A stretch of 8,086 nt of DNA from contig JAFGLK010000057.1 in NCBI GenBank assembly GCA_016928125.1, positions 1 through 8,086 of the forward strand. The letters are read 5' to 3'. The notes below the pieces were generated by a model. That model was not told the origin of the DNA and searched no databases. It saw only the letters and a program-made list of their open reading frames with translations. Both the position numbers and the translations under genes were made by a program. Positions 6,269 to 8,086 of this stretch are shown here, one piece after another (within the stretch, counting starts at the first letter, position 1; every line of letters begins with the position of its first letter). This stretch comes from Anaerolineae bacterium (GTDB lineage: Bacteria; Chloroflexota; Anaerolineae; UBA1429).

Positions 6269-6297
6269 ATGACCGCATGGCCCTCATGCTGTACACT
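6269..6297 (+). promoter_or_regulatory. Possible promoter for the 94-aa gene and phosphotransferase
   Basis: ATGACC (6269-6274) and TACACT (6292-6297) are 17 bp apart and each match 4 of 6 consensus bases. The start point would fall near 6304, shortly before GGAGGT (6315-6320) and ATG 6330. It faces away from the acylase promoter, with about 40 bp between the two -35 boxes. Confidence 0.4.
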
Positions 6298-6329
6298 GAG
6301 GGTAGATCGAGGATGGAGGTTCACATTCA

Positions 6330-6614
6330 ATGCATCCGCTGGATCGGCCCGCACTCTATCGCATCACCGTGGCCGGGCGTTTGGAGAGCCGCTGGCAAGC
6401 CTGGTTCCACTCACTGACCATCACCCACGAGGTGGGGACGGATGGCGCGACGCTCACGGTCTTGACCGGCCTTATCGACGATCAGGCCGCGCTGCGGGGC
6501 ACGCTGGGTCAGGTGTGGGATCTGGGGCTGGTGGTGGTGTCTGTAATGCGCATGGATGCACGGTCGAGCAGTGGATGCACTGGTATGAGTACACATGAGG
6601 GGGTAGAGCCATGA
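6330..6614 (+). CDS. Small conserved-looking protein of unknown function
   Basis: This is a 94-aa protein. ATG 6330 has GGAGGT 9 bp upstream. Residues 9-75 look like one compact alpha/beta fold: LYRITVAGRLESRWQAWFHSLTITHE, a strand pair (ATLTVLTG), LIDDQAALRGTLGQVWDLGLVVVSVMRM. The DQAALRG..GQVWDLG helix followed by a strand resembles the end of ferredoxin-like or ACT-like small domains, but I cannot assign a family. There is no signal peptide or membrane segment. The last 17 residues are Ser/Gly-rich, encoded by a locally repetitive stretch, and may be a non-conserved extension. The TGA overlaps the next ATG (ATGA), so translation is probably coupled to the phosphotransferase. A regulatory or accessory role for that enzyme is plausible by position only. 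Confidence 0.75.
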   Translation: MHPLDRPALYRITVAGRLESRWQAWFHSLTITHEVGTDGATLTVLTGLIDDQAALRGTLGQVWDLGLVVVSVMRMDARSSSGCTGMSTHEGVEP

Positions 6615-8086
6615 ATCACGAGTACACATTGGGGTTGACCGAGGCGCGGGCGTCGCTCGCGACGGTGGGCGGAAAAGGCGCCTCGCTTGCGCGGCTCGCC
6701 TCGGCGGGGTTGCCCGTGCCGGAGGCGTTCTATGTCACCACCGCCGCCTATGATCGCTTTGTGACCGAGAGCGAGCTGCGCCCCCGCATGGAGGCCATCC
6801 TGGCGGACGCGGATCCGGACAGAGCGGACTCGCTGGAGAGCGCCTCGCGTGCCATTGCGGCCCTGTTCTCGGCGTCGCAGACGCCAGCGGCGATTGCGGC
6901 CGCGATCGCCAGGGCCTACGGACAGTTGCCGGGCAGCGACCCGGCTGTAGCGGTGCGTTCCTCGGCCACCGCCGAGGATCTGCCCGAGCTCTCCTTCGCT
7001 GGCCAGCAGGAGACCTACCTCAACATTCAGGGCATCGAGGCCGTCCTCGAGGCCGTCAAGCGTTGTTGGGCCTCCCTGTGGACGGGGCGCGCTATCGGCT
7101 ACCGACTGAGGCACGATATCGACCAGAACGTGGTCAGCGTGGCCGTGGTGGTGCAGCTTTTGGTGCCTGCCGAGGCTGCGGGCATCCTCTTTACCGCCAA
7201 TCCCATGACCGGTGCGCGCGACGAGATGGTCGTCAGCGCGGCCTGGGGATTGGGAGAGGCCATCGTGGGTGGGCTGGTCACCCCCGACACGGTGACGGTT
7301 GAGAAAGGCTCTCTGCGGGTGCTCTCGCGCCAGACGGCGGAGAAGGAGACCATGACGGTGCGGGTGGACGGCGGTACACGGGAGCAACCCGTGCCTACCC
7401 CGCTGCGCAACGCGCCTGTGCTGAGCGACGAGGCTACCGTCGAGTTGGCCCGTCTGGGCGCCCGTATCGAGAGCTTGTACGAGCAGCCCATGGACATCGA
7501 GTGGACGCTCACCGATGGCGAGTTCGCCATCGTGCAGGCCCGACCCATCACGGCCCTGCCGGAGGCGCCTGTGGCTCCGCCGCAAGAGTGGCCGCTGCCC
7601 GATCCCAAAGGCAAGTACATGCGGGCGAGCATCGTGGATCTCATGCCCAGCCCCTTGAGCCCTTTGTTTGCTACCCTGGGCATCGATGCCCTCAGCGAAG
7701 GCATCCGCAGGCTGGGCGATGAGTACTTTCACGCCCCTGGGGTCTTGCCCCATGGGCTGATGGTCACCATCAATGGCTATGCCTACATGCTGGTCTCGTA
7801 CTCGGCTCGCGAGTGGTGGGGCATGCTGACCCAGCTCCTGCCCAAGTTCCCGAGCCTGGTTCGCACGGGTACGCGCTGGTGGCAGGAGGTCAGGCGTCCA
7901 GCCTACGTCCGAGCCGTCGGGGAATGGCAAGATTGCGAATTGTCCGAGATGACCTCGGCTGAGCTTCTGGCAGGTGCGCGCGAGCTGTTTGATGCGGTCG
8001 TCGATCACCTGGGCTCGCTCATGGTGGGCACCATGGGCATCTCCGCGGGCAGCGAGGGGCTGTTCACGAGCGTCTATCAGAAGCTG
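6611..8086 (+). CDS. PEP synthase / rifampin phosphotransferase-like enzyme, N-terminal part
   Basis: There are 492 codons without a stop up to the right edge; the gene is truncated by the window. Residues 1-315 are the ATP-binding PPDK/PEP-synthase domain: VGGKGASLARLASAGLPVP (19-37), VAVRSSATAEDLPELSFAGQ (113-132), AAGILFTANPMTGARDE (189-205), WGLGEAIVGG (212-221) and MDIEWTLTDGEFAIVQARPI (294-313). ATP-contact residues of the family are present: Lys22, Arg116, Glu297, Gln309, Arg311. From residue 335 the sequence (RASIVDLMPSPLSPLF) enters a middle region like that of rifampin phosphotransferases and long PEP-synthase-like proteins rather than canonical PpsA. The swivelling His domain should lie beyond the window. 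Such enzymes transfer phosphate from ATP to pyruvate or to an acceptor hydroxyl such as rifamycin. The start ATG overlaps the upstream stop and has GAGGGGG 7 bp upstream. Superfamily certain, substrate not. Confidence 0.9.
   Translation, partial: MNHEYTLGLTEARASLATVGGKGASLARLASAGLPVPEAFYVTTAAYDRFVTESELRPRMEAILADADPDRADSLESASRAIAALFSASQTPAAIAAAIARAYGQLPGSDPAVAVRSSATAEDLPELSFAGQQETYLNIQGIEAVLEAVKRCWASLWTGRAIGYRLRHDIDQNVVSVAVVVQLLVPAEAAGILFTANPMTGARDEMVVSAAWGLGEAIVGGLVTPDTVTVEKGSLRVLSRQTAEKETMTVRVDGGTREQPVPTPLRNAPVLSDEATVELARLGARIESLYEQPMDIEWTLTDGEFAIVQARPITALPEAPVAPPQEWPLPDPKGKYMRASIVDLMPSPLSPLFATLGIDALSEGIRRLGDEYFHAPGVLPHGLMVTINGYAYMLVSYSAREWWGMLTQLLPKFPSLVRTGTRWWQEVRRPAYVRAVGEWQDCELSEMTSAELLAGARELFDAVVDHLGSLMVGTMGISAGSEGLFTSVYQKL

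Noticed and set aside
6509..8008. A 499-codon open frame on the minus strand
   Set aside because: It lies opposite the phosphotransferase, whose conserved ATP-binding motifs are clear. The antisense product is rich in Arg, His and Gly and has no domain.

Overview
The window is GC-rich, densely coded bacterial DNA without rRNA, tRNA, CRISPR or insertion-sequence signatures. Codon use is strongly GC-biased, the two exported proteins end in a tail I associate with secreted proteins of Chloroflexota, and intrinsic terminators lack U-tracts. I infer a Chloroflexota (Anaerolineae-like) chromosome, but no phylogenetic marker here proves it.

Layout. (1) Positions 1-2131, plus strand: the 3' end of a gene for a 20-residue tandem-repeat protein (EPDEVQAHVKKFFESEAHVA unit), a GAF-domain protein with a helical tail and no output domain, and a compact S8 (subtilisin) peptidase with an intact D-H-S triad but no signal peptide or propeptide. 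They are close together on one strand and may form a sensor / protease / substrate cassette. This is the most unusual part of the window. (2) Positions 2132-2212: a long GC-rich hairpin between convergent genes, the likely bidirectional terminator. (3) Positions 2213-6073, minus strand: a penicillin-acylase-type Ntn hydrolase (807 aa, secreted) followed by a secreted 412-aa protein of unknown family. Both end in a nearly identical hydrophobic LPL-x-x-R tail. (4) Positions 6074-6329: a divergent control region with a near-consensus sigma70-type promoter facing the acylase and a weaker one facing right. (5) Positions 6330-8086, plus strand: a 94-aa protein of unknown function overlapping by ATGA with the start of a PEP synthase / rifampin-phosphotransferase-like enzyme, which runs off the right edge after 492 codons.

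How they may work together. In the left block, the GAF protein may sense a small ligand and the cytoplasmic subtilisin may act on the repeat protein; this is inferred from adjacency only. In the middle block, the acylase and its partner are probably exported together and share a C-terminal tail that may be a sorting or anchoring signal. In the right block, the small protein and the phosphotransferase are translationally coupled. The acylase and the phosphotransferase both belong to families with members that inactivate antibiotics, but nothing in the sequence shows that these two do so.
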